Assembly (NCBI GenBank): GCA_032716605.1 | Contig: CM064503.1 | Span: 642,912 to 706,911, forward strand | DNA: 64,000 bases | Direction: 5' to 3' | DNA from: Paralithodes platypus | Taxonomy: Eukaryota; Arthropoda; Malacostraca; Decapoda; Lithodidae | In this document: one piece after another, positions 10,348 through 21,139 of the stretch | Numbering within the stretch: the stretch's first letter is position 1 | How the letters are laid out: the number at the start of each line of letters is the position of its first letter | Notes under the pieces: generated by a model | The model's database searches: none | What the model was told of the DNA's origin: nothing | What the model saw: the letters and a program-made list of their open reading frames with translations, nothing else | Made by a program: the position numbers and the translations under genes

Positions 10348-10760
10348 CCCTTAAGTAGTTGTAGGGGTGAGAAATAGTTGTTGTGTCCTCGAGTGTCCAC
10401 ATAAACCTTGGTGCGTGGTGGACCTTCTGCCAAACCTCCGTACCCGTAACCTAACCCTTTATTTATTTTAAGACGTTCGTTCTATTAGTTTGGCGATTTT
10501 ATGACGTTTCGCCCCATTCCTTTGTCTACATTAAGACTTTTCGTGCCATTTTATTAAGGGGGAGGTAGTCGCTTTTTATGGACCCCTTTCTCCCTCATGT
10601 TTAACTTAGTAGTTTTGAGATTGTAAGACATTCGTTCCATTAGTTTGGGGATTTTGAGACCTTTCACCCCATTTTTTTCAATTGTAAGACCTTTCGTGCC
10701 ATTTAGGTGTCAATTTTTTCCTAGCCAGCGATAGCAAGCCTGTAATTGTAGAAGGCAGTC
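10348..10760 (+). mobile_element. G-family fragments in series
   Basis: A TTAAGTAGTTGTAGGGGTG end similar to the one at 9966, followed near 10556 by a half element starting TTAAGGGGG and running to the core GCCAGCGATAGCAAGCC. It is probably a composite of two insertions. Confidence 0.55.
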
Positions 10761-10927
10761 TGGGGAAGCGTTAATTTTAGTCTACGGGACAAACTAAGAT
10801 TATACCACATTGCTCTTAAATGACAAGAGCAATATTACAAAATATTACATAACATTGCAAAATATCGAAATAATCCCCAAATCGTTGTGAGATTACACTG
10901 AAGTTGGACAATTCAACTGTAATTGTG

Positions 10928-10928
<1 letters not shown>

Positions 10929-10989
<61 letters not shown>

Positions 10990-10990
10990 C
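10929..10990. repeat. (AT)n microsatellite
   Basis: A pure TA run of about 45 bases with a short interruption before it resumes. The region around it, 10770-11200, is AT-rich and shows no other feature. Confidence 0.95.
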
Positions 10991-11203
10991 ATATTCCTTG
11001 CTATTTCAAATGCTAATATAACCGGTATTAATTTTGTTTAAATATTGAGGTAATTTTCAGCTTAAGAAAACGTTAAATTTACTGTTTTCTTAAATATGTC
11101 CTGTTTGTTTTTGCCACTTTCAATCAATGGGATTTTTTTACTTTGCCCCTAGACTTAAAAAAAAAAATAACTCTTTCCCGTAAAAAGTAACATTATGCAC
11201 GAC

Positions 11204-11417
11204 TTAACCCTTTGAGTACCAGCGACGTGTGTTACATATTATTCTAGCTATAATTACACGATATTATGCAGCTTATGAAAGATCTGTGGTAATTAAAAGG
11301 GTTGGTCGAGATAGTGTCAAGCCTTATTATTGGTAGAGGTCCTTCCTAACCTGAATACAATCGTCTAATCAATGCCAGAATATGATTAAAGGATGACACC
11401 GTTACTGAACGGTTTAA
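11204..11417. mobile_element. C-family TTAA MITE, copy 2
   Basis: TTAACCCTTTGAGTACCAGC at the left and ACTGAACGGTTTAA at the right. The inner arms and length (214 bp) match the copy at 8940-9155. Confidence 0.85.
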
Positions 11418-11517
11418 TTGGACTATGATAAGTAGAGTAAGAACCATCTTGTGTTTTACTACTCCTGTTATCGTCAAAAGTGTTGTATATGTTGCCTGTT
11501 GATAGCTCGGGCACTTT

Positions 11518-11832
11518 AAGGGGGTAGTACTCGCTTGTTATGCACCCCCTTCTCCCTCATGTTTAGCATATTAGTTTTTGAGGTTTTAAGATTTTCGTGC
11601 CGTTAGTTTGTCGATTTTAAGACCTTTTGCCCCATTTCTTCCTCAATGTGAAGAACTTTCTTGCCATTTAGGTGTTGATTTTTTTCCTGGCGAGCGATAG
11701 CGAACCTGTTTAGAAGGAACCAAAGGGGGTCTAGGGGGTGCTATGTTAAGCTTGATGGAGGTCTAGCGAGGAAACTCTAAAATATATAAATTAATAAATA
11801 CATAGACCAAAAACCAACCACTACCCCCTTAA
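11518..11832 (+). mobile_element. G-family TTAA element, complete copy
   Basis: Left end TTAAGGGGGTAGTACTCGC and right end CCACTACCCCCTTAA are inverted repeats bounded by TTAA. The interior has the CCCTTCTCCCTCATGTTTAG block, GTGCCGTTAG..GACC repeats, GGCGAGCGATAGCGAACC, GGGGGTCTAGGGGGTGC and CTTGATGGAGGTCTAGCGAG. This is the best reference for the family limits in the window. Confidence 0.8.
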
Positions 11833-11939
11833 TGTTATCTGTGTGCTTGTATGTGGAGCGACCCTGGCTTAATCAGTGCTTCCATGACTTTTACTTTTTA
11901 ATTAACTTTTAAATTTGTATTACTTATGATATGCCTGGT

Positions 11940-12154
11940 TCAACCCCTTCAGCCCCACGACATATTGTTACCTTTGATTCTGGCTGAAATTAGACGATTT
12001 TATGTAGCTTAGGAAATGCCTATGATATTCAGAGGGTCTACTGGGATAGCATTTACCCCCCTTTGAGTCCTAGTGGTTGAGTATAAGGTAAAGAAAATCG
12101 TCTAATGGTATACCAGAATATGATGATAATTACGTCATGGTGCTCAAGGGTTTA
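11940..12154. mobile_element. Diverged C-family-like MITE
   Basis: Has the C-family inner arms (TTAGACGATTTTATGTAGC and AAAATCGTCTAAT) and a GGTGCTCAAGGGTTTAA end. The left end is degraded to TTCAACCCCTTCAGCC. Confidence 0.6.
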
Positions 12155-12261
12155 ATGTTATATACAAGACCTGTGTCCCGAAATAAACGTGCCAAACTTC
12201 AGGATAAGGTAAGGAATATTGTTATTCTAAGAAACAGGGATAGGGAGGAATACAACAAGGA

Positions 12262-12545
12262 GAAGGGGGGGGGGGGGGTAGAAAGGAGAGAAAGTGAAGG
12301 AGAGTGAAAGAGGGGTGGAGAGGAACAAGAGAAAGAGAGAGATGGTAGATAATAATAATAATAAAGAGAAGCATAGCAAGAAGACAATAGATAGTCAACA
12401 TAGCCTTGTACCAGCTGTTTATGTGTACGTCCTTATTAGAGAGAGAGAGAGAGAGAGGGGGGGGAGGAGCTTGTGTGTGTGAGAGAGAGAGAGAGCTTGA
12501 GGGAGAGTGTGTAGGAGAGAGAGAGTGTTGAGAGGAAAAGCACGA
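12262..12545. repeat. G-run and GA microsatellites
   Basis: A 13-base G run near 12266, then GA-rich tracts at 12286-12345, 12439-12495 and 12505-12535. The open frames here are low complexity. The region 12160-12260 shows nothing else. Confidence 0.85.
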
Positions 12546-12639
12546 GAGAGCGTGTATGTGAGAAAAAACAAGGTAAATAAAATACCGGTAATAAAATAAA
12601 TAAATTAAACTAACTGCTAACTGTATTTGTTCCCCAGGG

Positions 12640-13240
<601 letters not shown>

Positions 13241-13550
13241 ATCTATATATCTATCTTTATGCATCTATCTATCTATGTATCTATATTTATCTATATCTGT
13301 ATCGATCTACCTATCTATCTCTATGCATCTATTTAGCTATGCATATACAGTATATATATACTGTGTGAAGAAAGCCACAAAGAAACTATTTATTTGAGTC
13401 TCCCATCATTAGTGTAATTGGAAAGAACCCTTTTTCTTTTATATATTAGTTATTGAATTCAGTAATCAGGCATTACTGTTAAGGATAGATTAAGGTGCTT
13501 TATGTTTTGGTAGTTAAAGTAAACATCAAATCAAGGTTTTGAAGAGCCGA

Positions 13551-13558
13551 TATAAAGG
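13551..13558 (+). promoter_or_regulatory. TATA-box candidate
   Basis: TATAAAGG, followed 35 bp later by CTTCAGATT at 13583-13591, which resembles the arthropod initiator TCAGT. It lies upstream of a short open exon at 13586-13653. The inference rests on motif spacing only. Confidence 0.35.
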
Positions 13559-13585
13559 CCAGTTGCAGAAAACAGCGCTACCTTC

Positions 13586-13653
13586 AGATTGACAACAATT
13601 TCAAACTGGCAATGTCAGAGTTTAAAATCAAGTGCTTTTTTATGGGCTTAGAG
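13586..13653 (+). CDS. Possible first exon of a host gene
   Basis: From the putative start site the first ATG is at 13612. It opens 14 codons (MSEFKIKCFFMGLE) and ends in phase 0 exactly at GAG followed by GTATGT, a strong splice donor. TATA box, initiator-like motif, ATG and donor fall in the right order within 110 bp. I do not recognise the peptide. The next exon would need to start in phase 0; the exon-like segments at 15116 and 20296 do not fit directly, so either exons are missing or they are unrelated. Confidence 0.3.
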
Positions 13654-14040
13654 GTATGTGTAATCTATTATGTTTTGATACTTATATTACCAAGTTAGAA
13701 GTAGTTGTGAACCCAATAAACATGAAATATGTGTCATAATATTGAATAATATAACTAGGCCTATAGAAAATTAAATGAGTTGTGCTGGTCAAGCAGTTTG
13801 TTATATGGGAATACGTTATGTTAAGTAGGATTATTTCTGTCTTTACAGTTTTTACGGTCTCATTGGTAACCGTGGTCAAGAATAAACACAAAGGAAATCA
13901 AAGGTGTTTAAATACCCAAGTTATCTGGAAAGTATGAGCGCAGTAATAACCCCACTTAAGCACCTGGTACATGAAGTTATGTTCTAGCCTAGCAGCCAGT
14001 AGTACATGCCATGACCCATTAATAGCTATTAAGGCAATAA

Positions 14041-14384
<344 letters not shown>

Positions 14385-14560
14385 TACTGTATATCTATAT
14401 CTCACCTGGCACCAGCTGTTAAAGGGCCTAGCTCATGAGGTCAGCTATCCTCTTTATCATACATGTTACTGTACAATATACCTTATATGCGCAATAATAG
14501 TAATAATAATAATACTAGTAGTGATTAGCGCCATACAACCTTTTTTCAATATGTCCGTTA

Positions 14561-14625
14561 CCTAATTAACATAGTATCCCCTAATTAACCTAGTATCCCC
14601 TAATTAACCTAGTATGCCCTAATTG
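14561..14625. repeat. 19-20-bp tandem repeat, 3 copies
   Basis: CCTAATTAACCTAGTATCC repeated three times, directly before a family A MITE that begins with AATT. Confidence 0.9.
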
Positions 14626-14630
14626 CCGAC

Positions 14631-14847
14631 TTGCGAGTTTCGTTCTATAAGGAAGTTTGAGCTGTAGACAACGCTATTTAACATAATTTACAGCCAAAAT
14701 ACAGCCTTAGTACATTTATAAATACCTAAAACCCAATTCAACATACGATTTATCCATCAGAAACGTACATTATTCTTTCATTTCTGTTTTATATCGATGT
14801 TCACGGCTCCAACTTCCTTATAGCCTGAAACTCGCAAGTGGTCAATT
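14631..14847. mobile_element. MITE family A, complete copy 2
   Basis: AATT, GCCGACTTGCGAGTTTCG, TATAAGGAAGTTTGAGCTGT on the left; reverse-complement arm ending CTCGCAAGTGGTC, AATT on the right. The interior resembles copy 1 (TACATTTATAAATAC, AAAACCCAATTCAACATA). Confidence 0.85.
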
Positions 14848-14939
14848 AACCTACTTTATACCTGCAGGACGCACACATTTTATCGCTGATAGTCCACTGA
14901 GTACCACTTTACATTATCTATGAAGTGCTTTATATATAC

Positions 14940-15100
14940 CGGTATATATATATTTATATAATTTATAACAAAATGGGACGAAAGGTCTTAAAATCGCCAA
15001 ACAAATGGGCCAAACGTCTAAAAATCTCAAAATTAATGGGACTAAACACGAGGGAAAAAAGGGGACCAGCAAAACGACCGTCTCTCCTTAACTAATCCAA
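14940..15100 (-). mobile_element. G-family fragment
   Basis: GGGACGAAAGGTCTTAAAAT, CGCCAAAC, AATGGGCCAAACG, AACACGAGGGAAAAAAGGGG: the half of a G element next to the GAGGGAGAAGGGG block. It stops just before the possible exon at 15116. Confidence 0.65.
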
Positions 15101-15115
15101 ATGGCTTAATTCCAG

Positions 15116-15270
15116 GGACTCGTGCAGTTACACCTACCAGAGTGAAGAGGAAGGAGGAGGAGGAGGAAGGGAGGAGGGAGGTGGTGGTGGTGGAGAAAGC
15201 TTTCATCGAGTGGGACTTCGACACGGCCATCTTCACCAGCACTCTCACTTCAGAGGTCAATGTTAGATAG
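15116..15270 (+). CDS. Possible terminal exon, unknown host protein
   Basis: Follows a plausible acceptor (AATGGCTTAATTCCAG). One frame, entered with two bases to complete a codon, is open from 15118 to TAG at 15268-15270. It reads TRAVTPTRVKRK, an acidic and arginine-rich run, VVVVEKAFIEWDFDTAIF and TSTLTSEVNVR. The mixed composition after the Glu/Gly-rich run looks like real protein, and no repeat family seen here covers it. A donor GTCAAT at 15256 is non-consensus, so I prefer a terminal exon. I do not recognise the protein. Confidence 0.3.
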
Positions 15271-15295
15271 ATAGATACTGTAATCTATAGAGCTG

Positions 15296-15840
15296 TAAGG
15301 CTGGGGAAAGTTTAGAGAGCTGTTGCCACTCCTGACCATGAGAGGGCTCCCACCCCACCTTAAAGGGAAGGTGTATACCTCGTGTGTTAGGAGCGCGATG
15401 ACCTATGCCTCTGAGACGTGGCCGGTTAAAGCGGAGGATGTCAATAGAATGGAACGGAATGAGAAGAGAATGGTGAGATGGATGTGTGGGATTAATCTTA
15501 GGGATAGGGTATCGAGCGAGGAATTGAGAAGGCGTCTGGGCATTAGGAGTATCAGTGAAGTGATGCGCACGAGCCGACTTGGTTGGTTTGGACATGTGGA
15601 GAGAATGGATGATCAGAACTGGGTGAAGAAATGCCGGACTGTGAACGTGGGGGGAGCTACGTGTAGGGGTGGACCTAGAATGACGTGGGCTCAGGTACTC
15701 CGGTCCGATCTCAAAATAAACAACTTGACAACAAAGGCAGCCCTTGACAGGGCTGCCTGGAAAGCTGCCATTTAGGATGTGAGAGTGTAACCACATTCTC
15801 TGTGAACAAAATGGTCTTTCAAACTTGTATGTATGTAATG
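15296..15840 (+). mobile_element. RTE-like LINE (family B), 3' part, copy 1
   Basis: Contains the last about 160 codons and the short 3' untranslated region, ending in a TATG-type repeat (TTGTATGTATGTAATGTAAT). Relatives are at 21893-22015, 40680-41075 and 59385-62200. Confidence 0.8.
15302..15778 (+). pseudogene. RTE-like reverse transcriptase, C-terminal region
   Basis: Reads WGKFRELLPLLTMRG, LKGKVYTSCVRSAMTYASET, VNRMERNEKRMVRWMCG, ELRRRLGIRSISEVMRTSRL, GWFGHVERMDDQNWVKKCR, a Gly/Arg-rich GGPRMTWAQVLRSDL, and AALDRAAWKAAI before TAG. This thumb/C-terminal signature (SETW, RMVRWMCG, YGHVERM) is common to a large animal group usually labelled RTE-like. The polymerase active site is not present; the copy is truncated at its 5' end immediately after an in-frame TAA at 15296. 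Confidence 0.85.
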
Positions 15841-15892
15841 TAATACAGAGCTACAAGCTTTCGTCTGTATTGCAAGACATCTTCCGGCAATT

Positions 15893-16100
15893 TTCTTTTT
15901 TTCTTTTTATCTATGTGAATTTGGGAGACAAAAGGCATAACTGCCTGCAGTGAGTGCCTCCCCCAGATTTCAAAGAGTGACAGTGCCGAAATCAAGGGAC
16001 GTTCGAGCTAAAATGCCTGGACACACGGAGTTTGAAGCAATTTAAGTCCTAGGAAGAGGGAAAGACTGATTCTGGGAGAGAGAAGAAAGGGTGGGAGTCA
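15893..16100 (-). mobile_element. Poly-A-tailed LINE (family D), 3' fragment
   Basis: Begins with a T-rich run (the poly-A tail on the other strand) at about 15893-15918, then GGGAGACAAAAGGCATAACT, GAGTGCCTCCCCCAGA, GGGACGTTCGAGC, GCCTGGACACACGGAGTTTG and GGGAAAGACTGATTCTGGGA. It is more diverged than the copies at 24966 and 14180. Confidence 0.8.
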
Positions 16101-16159
16101 ACTTATCTTTCCTAAACCGTGTACAAGAAATATATATATATCACATGTATTTGTGGTTA

Positions 16160-16505
16160 TACAGTAAAAGTCCTGTAATCCGGAAGGCAGGGGACCGCGG
16201 GACTTCCGGATTAGCAGATTTTCCGAGGTATCAGATTTATACATAAAAATGGCCCTAAAACACATACAAATTAATAATTAATTAGAATAGAGGCAGTGCG
16301 GTGAAGTTCCGGTGGTGTAGAGGTGTTAATCCAAAACACTCGATTAATTGACTTAAGATAGACATGAATCTTATTTTATAATCTTATTTTTGGGGAAAAA
16401 TAATATATTTAGGGGGGAAAATTAATATATTTTGGGGGAAAAAAACCTTCTGAGGTATCGGGCATTCCGAGGTTTCAGCCTCCGGATTAGCTGAATTTCA
16501 CTGTA
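16160..16505. mobile_element. pogo/Tigger-like MITE
   Basis: TA then CAGTAAAAGTCCTGTAATCC at the left; right end CGGATTAGCTGAATTTCACTG then TA. The inverted repeats share CAGT(A/G)AAA and TAATCCGGA. TA duplication and CAGT termini fit the pogo branch of Tc1/mariner. A GGGGGAAAA-rich stretch lies inside. No transposase is encoded. Confidence 0.75.
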
Positions 16506-16645
16506 TATGAAATCACTATGGCTGTGTGTCGTATTAATGCCAAGTTTTCATAATTAACACCATAGTTACTACAAAATCTACCTTATAGCTGAGTAACAAA
16601 GATAGAAACATGGCAATTTACCCTCAGCTGGAAAAATATAAACTA
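16505..16645. repeat. Dispersed repeat R, part
   Basis: ATGGCTGTGTGTCGT, AAGTTTTCATAATTAACA, AAAATCTACCTTATAGCTGA and ACATGGCAATTTA match 24342-24470 closely. Confidence 0.75.
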
Positions 16646-16714
16646 CTGTACTGTATAGCCCAACACTTCTCCAACAATTTTACTTCCTCGTCTTTACCTC
16701 CTCTTTTCTTCCCA

Positions 16715-16911
16715 AATTGATCACTTGCGAGTTTCAGGCTATAAGAAAGTTGGAGCTGTAGACATCGATGGTAAACAGAAATGCAAAAATAATGTAGGTT
16801 TCTGATGGCTAAAGAGTATGGTGAATTGGATTTTATGTATCTATTAATAAACTACAACCGTTGTCTACAACTCCAACTTCCTTATAGAACGAAACTCGCA
16901 AGTAGTCAATT
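16715..16911. mobile_element. MITE family A, complete copy 3
   Basis: AATT, GATCACTTGCGAGTTTCAGG, TATAAGAAAGTTGGAGCTGT left arm; right arm ends GAACGAAACTCGCAAGTAGTC, AATT. It is the third of three complete copies in the window. Confidence 0.85.
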
Positions 16912-16920
16912 GACTAATTC

Positions 16921-17050
16921 CTTGAACGTGACGATGGTGCGTTGTTATGTGTGCGATCAGTTTGCTTGGGAACCAGATTAACTTGCTCATGTAGTAATGT
17001 ACACCCTATGTGGTGGATTGTGTTCTTTTATTTCAAAACATTTATTTTAG
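16921..17050. repeat. Dispersed repeat V
   Basis: TTCCTTGAACGTGACGATGG, GCGTTGTTATGTGTGCGATC, GTTTGCTTGGGAACCAGATT, AATGTACACCCTATGTGGTG. It recurs inverted at 41450-41575 and 63420-63540, and in part near 37360-37395 and 37604-37625, always next to a family M arm. Confidence 0.75.
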
Positions 17051-17228
17051 TAAGCGTTGTTTCCACATAGCGATTTTGATCAGTTATTTGGCCTTTATAT
17101 TGTCTTTGTCCAAGTTTTGGTTTTATATTATAATGTAAAACTTGAAAAATAAACAAACCAAAACTTATACGAACACGGTAAAAAGACAAAACAACTAATC
17201 AAAATCGCTATGTGGAAACAACGCTTAA
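17051..17228. mobile_element. Family M palindromic MITE
   Basis: Left arm TAAGCGTTGTTTCCACATAG, CGATTTTGATCAGTT; right arm is its complement, ending GTGGAAACAACGCTTA. The 178-bp element can fold on itself almost entirely. Half copies are found at 36058-36170, 41325-41432, 53285-53365 and 63305-63400. Confidence 0.8.
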
Positions 17229-17369
17229 GTAAAATAATAATTTATAAATAAAAATAAATAAATAAATAAATATATAAACAGAAAGGCAAGAATAATGTAG
17301 GTTTCTGATGGATAAATGGTCTGCTGAATTGGGTTTAATGTATTTATATACAGTATGTACTACCACCGT

Positions 17370-17865
17370 ATTTTAGCTGCATAGCCTCCGATAGTGCAGT
17401 TGGAATGAATGTACGATCGAGGTTAATAAGTGTTGTCAGATATTTCACAAAGTTTCGGACACTGACTAATACTTTGAGGGATAAGCACTTTCCCAGTAAC
17501 TATAAAGATACCAATAACACTTGTTGAGCCAAAACCACTGGAATCTATGACAACACTTAGTACCCACGATTGTACATGCTAAGATTGGTATGCAGGATTC
17601 CAAACTGCATAATAAATCTTAGGCTTGTGCAGCATTCTTTAACTGTCTTCGTGGTGCAATGCATAAGTGTGTTGATTTTCGGTGTGAGCGTCCTGGGTTC
17701 AAATCCCCGAACTGCCACATGTGATTGTTAATTTCATTAATCGAGTATAGGTGTGAGCATCCTGGGTTCGAATCCACGGACTGCCACATGTGTTTGTAAA
17801 TTTCATTAATCGATTTTAGGAGTATGGTTGGTTGTTGGAAGGAACATAATAATTGATATTGGTTC
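17370..17865 (+). mobile_element. tRNA-related SINE I with leader, tandem heads
   Basis: A leader (GTACATGCTAAGATTGGTAT, GCATAATAAATCTTAGGC, TTTAACTGTC) is followed by box A-like TGGTGCAATGCATAAG and box B-like GGTTCAAATCCCC at 17698-17710. A second box B (GGTTCGAATCCACGG) at 17766-17780 is followed by the body AATTTCATTAATCGATTTTA. The body is present in part twice, so the unit has a partial internal duplication. Confidence 0.7.
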
Positions 17866-17899
17866 AGGAGTAATTTATCGAGAGGACTTCCCTAAGTGG

Positions 17900-18182
17900 T
17901 TAAGGCCCCATTAATTGCTCTTTCCATTCACATATGCATAGCCTACGTGAGTTGCAGTTGGGATGTGTGTACATGCTTAGATTGATATGCAGGATTCGAA
18001 GTTGCATAATAAATCGTAGGCAGTGTCCACCAACCTTTAACTGTCTTCGTGGTGCGATGTATAAGGTGTTGATTTTCGGTGTGAGCATCCTGGGTTCGAA
18101 TCCACGGACTGCCACATGTGTTTGTAAATTTCATTAATCGATTTTAGGAGTATGGTTGGTTGTTGGAAGGAACATAATAATA
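17900..18182 (+). mobile_element. tRNA-related SINE I with leader
   Basis: Leader GTACATGCTTAGATTGATAT, GCATAATAAATCGTAGGC, TTTAACTGTC; head TGGTGCGATGTATAAG ... GGTTCGAATCCACGG; body TTTCATTAATCGATTTTAGG, GGTTGGTTGTTGGAAGGAAC and an ATAATAAT tail. A family C LINE fragment follows directly at 18183. Confidence 0.75.
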
Positions 18183-18892
18183 GGAGTTGTTGTTGTTGTT
18201 CCCTAAGCTGCCTGGCCGAACAGCCCCGAGTCCCTGAGAAAGGCCATGGCCACGATCGGGCTTTCCCACAGAGCTCTCATTGAGTGTAGATTGTGTTGTT
18301 GGCGTAAGTGGTTGTGTGAAATGCAGTCTTCTATGATGTGTTTAATGGTATGGGGTGCTGTGTTACATCCCGGGCAGGCGTTGACAACGGAGTCATCCAG
18401 TCTCTTCTGATAGCTCAGGAGAGCTGGATGGTATCCGCATCTCAGCCTGGCAAGGTGGACTCTGTCCTCGCGAGGAAGGGAGGATTCGGAAGGATGGATT
18501 TCGGGAGGTCGTGCATGCAGCTGCGTGTTGTCTGTGAGTGAGTGGATGGATCGGCGAGAGATATGAGTATGGATGTGCTTCTGGAAGTTGGTTCGGGGTG
18601 GGCAGGGAGGGAGAGAGGACAATAATTGTGTGTGATACCGTGTGCTGGGTGTTGTTTTGATATTTCTTGGTGTCTGTGGGTGTGTTGCCATGTAGTTTAG
18701 TGGGTGGTCTTGGTTCGTGGAGGCTGCTGCCAGGAATTGAGTGCCTCTCATGTCCAGATGGTCTTTGACTTTGAGGATTTTGGTTTCTTGATGTAGGTGA
18801 TCTGTGGGTGCAGTAGCTGTGCAGCCTGTAATGATCTTCAGGGCTTTGTTTTGAATAGTCTGTAAGGTCTTATGATGTGTTTCAGCTAGGTT
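18183..18892 (-). mobile_element. CAA-tailed LINE (family C), 5'-truncated copy
   Basis: The GTTGTTGTTGTTCCCTAAGC at the left is the complement of the element's AAC/CAA tail. The copy has about 97 % visible agreement with the longer one at 27678-28903 and ends near 18892, where the match stops at AACCTAGC. No clear target duplication could be found. Confidence 0.85.
18203..18892 (-). pseudogene. Family C LINE reverse transcriptase, C-terminal part
   Basis: Open for about 229 residues with no internal stop: NLAETHHKTLQTIQNKALK, KVKDHLDMRGTQFLA, LPREDRVHLARLRCGYHPAL and a zinc-knuckle-like CPGCNTAPHTIKHIIEDC close to the end GLFGQAA. The polymerase core is missing, so this is a dead fragment although its frame is intact, which implies a recent insertion. 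Confidence 0.85.
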
Positions 18893-19086
18893 GGCTGTAA
18901 ATTTCCACATCTATTCCCTGACTGACTCTTCCCAAATGGTAGAAATATTAGCTCGATTACTCTAGTCTTTTTTGAGTTACAGAGGTTAGAGGTCATGATT
19001 TCTCGCCTACTGTACTTACAGCGAATAGACTATAGAAGCGGAAACCTCGGCCATGGAGGTAGGAGTTGGGGGGAGAAGTTTCATGA

Positions 19087-19270
19087 CCACTTGCGAGTTT
19101 ATGAGGAAGTTGGAGCTGTAAACGTAGATATTTGGCAGAATCACCAGCTAAACTAAAGCTGTAGTGTAAACACATGACAAAAATAAAAAATAATACATAA
19201 ATAAATGAAACCAAATTGCCGACTTGCGAGTTTCGTTCTATAAGGAAGTTGGAGCTGTAGACAACTATAT
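19087..19270. mobile_element. Two half copies of MITE family A in direct order
   Basis: CCACTTGCGAGTTTATGAGG at 19087 and GCCGACTTGCGAGTTTCG at 19218 are both left ends in the same orientation. The first has an internal deletion in the TTCGTTCTATAAGG part. No right end is present. Confidence 0.7.
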
Positions 19271-19271
19271 T

Positions 19272-19398
19272 TATGTTCACTCCACTAACCAACTTTACTC
19301 CTAAACTCGATTAATGAAATTAACAAACACATGCGGCAGTCCGGGGATTCGAACCCAGGACGCTCACACCGAAAATCAACACGCTTATGCATATAATT
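19272..19398 (-). mobile_element. tRNA-related SINE I, minus strand
   Basis: Complementary body (CCAACTTTACTCCTAAACTC, GATTAATGAAATTAACAAAC) and head (GGATTCGAACCCAGGACG, CAACACGCTTATGCAT). Confidence 0.75.
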
Positions 19399-19519
19399 CG
19401 GTAGTTGATTTATAGAAAATTATATTAATAATTTGGATTCTAGAGATATACTTCCATAATTAGAAATAGGTGAAGTCCACGAATATCTCTGAGTGGACTA
19501 GAGACTATGGTATCCGAGT

Positions 19520-19640
19520 GTACATAAGGGGAGATGGACCGTTTTTCTGGTCACCCTTCTTCCTCATGTTTAGCCCCATTAGTTTTCAGATTTTAAGATG
19601 TTACTTTGTCATTATTAACGCTTTGAGTACCAGCGATTTA
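19520..19640 (+). mobile_element. Fragments of G- and C-family elements
   Basis: A G-family edge (CCTTCTTCCTCATGTTTAGC, CCCCATTAG) at about 19553-19590, then a C-family end (TTGAGTACCAGCGA) at 19621. Confidence 0.5.
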
Positions 19641-19652
19641 TTATAGTCATGT

Positions 19653-20232
19653 AGATGGATGTGTGTGAATTTGTGTTTTGTTTTTGTGTGCTCATTGTTT
19701 TCTGTTGTGTTGTCCCTATTCTGGCTCTGTCTTGAGTCGGCCACCCCCAGATGTCAGTCAGTTTAAGTGAAAGGAAAGAACATTTTATAAAAGATTGAAT
19801 GGTCCATAAAAGGTATAGTTCAAGTTTTATATTCTATTGGTGGCATTCTAGGCAGCCCTGTTCTGATGGTTACTGATACCAATATTTACAGCTCCAACTT
19901 CCTTATAGCCTGAAACTCGCAAGTGCTCAATTCTGTTCTGATTGTTACTGACAGGGGGGCAGGGGGCTAGGAATCCTTCTCCCCTTGTAAAATTCTCCTA
20001 CTCGGCGAGACAGAGAAAGGGGCGAGGGAACACGACAATGGTCCCGAACCCTAAGAATTGGAACTTTATATGTTGTTTCTGTTCAGGCTCGGTCTCTAAT
20101 CGGCCACCCCCAGCTATGGGGTATATGTATGTGTGGGGGGGGGGGGGGACTCAAAACAGAGCCTGAATAGGGACAACACAACACAAAACAATGAACACGC
20201 CAAAACAAAATACAAATCCACACACATCTAAT
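19653..20232. repeat. Long inverted repeat, arms about 90 bp
   Basis: The left arm (TAGATGGATGTGTGTGAATT, TGTTGTGTTGTCCCTATTC, GGCTCTGTCTTGAGTC) is complementary to 20148-20232. The interior carries the repeated GGCCACCCCCAG and half a family A MITE at 19879-19932. The pattern suggests an inverted-repeat element with later insertions. Confidence 0.65.
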
Positions 20233-20295
20233 ACATAACTTATTAATAACTAATTAATAACTTAGATTATAATTACTGCTCTTCTCTCCTTCCAG

Positions 20296-20396
20296 ACCCT
20301 AAGAAGCGTATGCGTGGCAGCTTTGGTTACCTGGGCCTCATCACCCTGGTCTACACCACGGGACGCTTCACCACGGGTCTTCTGGGATGGTTCTAA
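20296..20396 (+). CDS. Probable terminal exon of an unidentified membrane protein
   Basis: A good acceptor (CTTCTCTCCTTCCAG) precedes an exon that enters with two bases of a split codon and then reads PKKRMRGSFGYLG, LITLVYTTGRFTTGLLGWF and TAA. The basic start followed by a hydrophobic stretch of about 20 residues suggests a membrane segment at the very C-terminus. Third codon positions are rich in C and G, unlike the AT-rich surroundings, which supports real coding sequence under selection. No repeat family overlaps it. I do not recognise the protein; partner exons were not identified, although the region 13586-15270 upstream on the same strand holds two candidates. Confidence 0.5.
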
Positions 20397-20457
20397 AACG
20401 GCACACCCACCCATGCAGCGGTGATTGGTTAGCTTAATTGGTTCTAAAACTGCACAC
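20388..20457. repeat. Short direct repeat over the stop codon
   Basis: TGGTTCTAAAACGGCACAC recurs as TTGGTTCTAAAACTGCACAC about 50 bp downstream. Confidence 0.7.
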
Positions 20458-20769
20458 TTGACACTGAGAAACCTTGGTAGTTCAGATAACTGTAGGCACC
20501 TTTGAATTGTAGCAAAGTAGCTCGTAATTTTAACGTTAAGTGTTTTATTTCTGGATTTCTGGCTTCCTCATGTTTGGCCCCATTGATGATTAGATTTTCA
20601 GACGTTCGCCCCATTAGTCAAACTGGAGCAATTTTGTTTGAAAACTTGAATGAATATGAGAAGGTTTACAGGAAAATTAACATGAAATAGAAATGTTTTG
20701 GCCATTTTATCACTCCCAAAGACATATTTTGAACCATAAACGATAATTAGATCTTTACAAATTAATTAA

Positions 20770-20950
20770 AATAAAAAACTTGAAAACAAACTCAAAAGTT
20801 ACTGTTCAAATTAATATAACAAACTAATTAAAATTACAAATTATCGAAACGACAACACACTAAACAAAATCTATAGCCTATGTGGAAAAATGCATTTAAA
20901 TGTATCGGAAATTAAACTTTGAAAGCAACACACTTATAATATAACTGGTT
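20770..20950. repeat. Dispersed AT-rich repeat S
   Basis: AAAAGTTACTGTTCAAATTA, TATCGAAACGACAACACACT, GTGGAAAAATGCATTTAAAT, TATCGGAAATTAAACTTTGA. Other copies: 33840-33990, 40560-40690, 43150-43600 and 44260-44490. Confidence 0.7.
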
Positions 20951-21139
20951 GGCAGAGGTACAGTTAGTGAAATGGCCCTACAACCTCAGTATGAAGTCTT
21001 AATATAAAATGTATATATTAACCCTGTCCGTCAGATAAGTTTTCAATAATTTATATGGACAAAAGACACAGTACAGTATTTGGGTGGTCACTGCCTGGTA
21101 CCAGGTAGGAAGTTGCCAACTAGCTCCAGATTTAGTGTT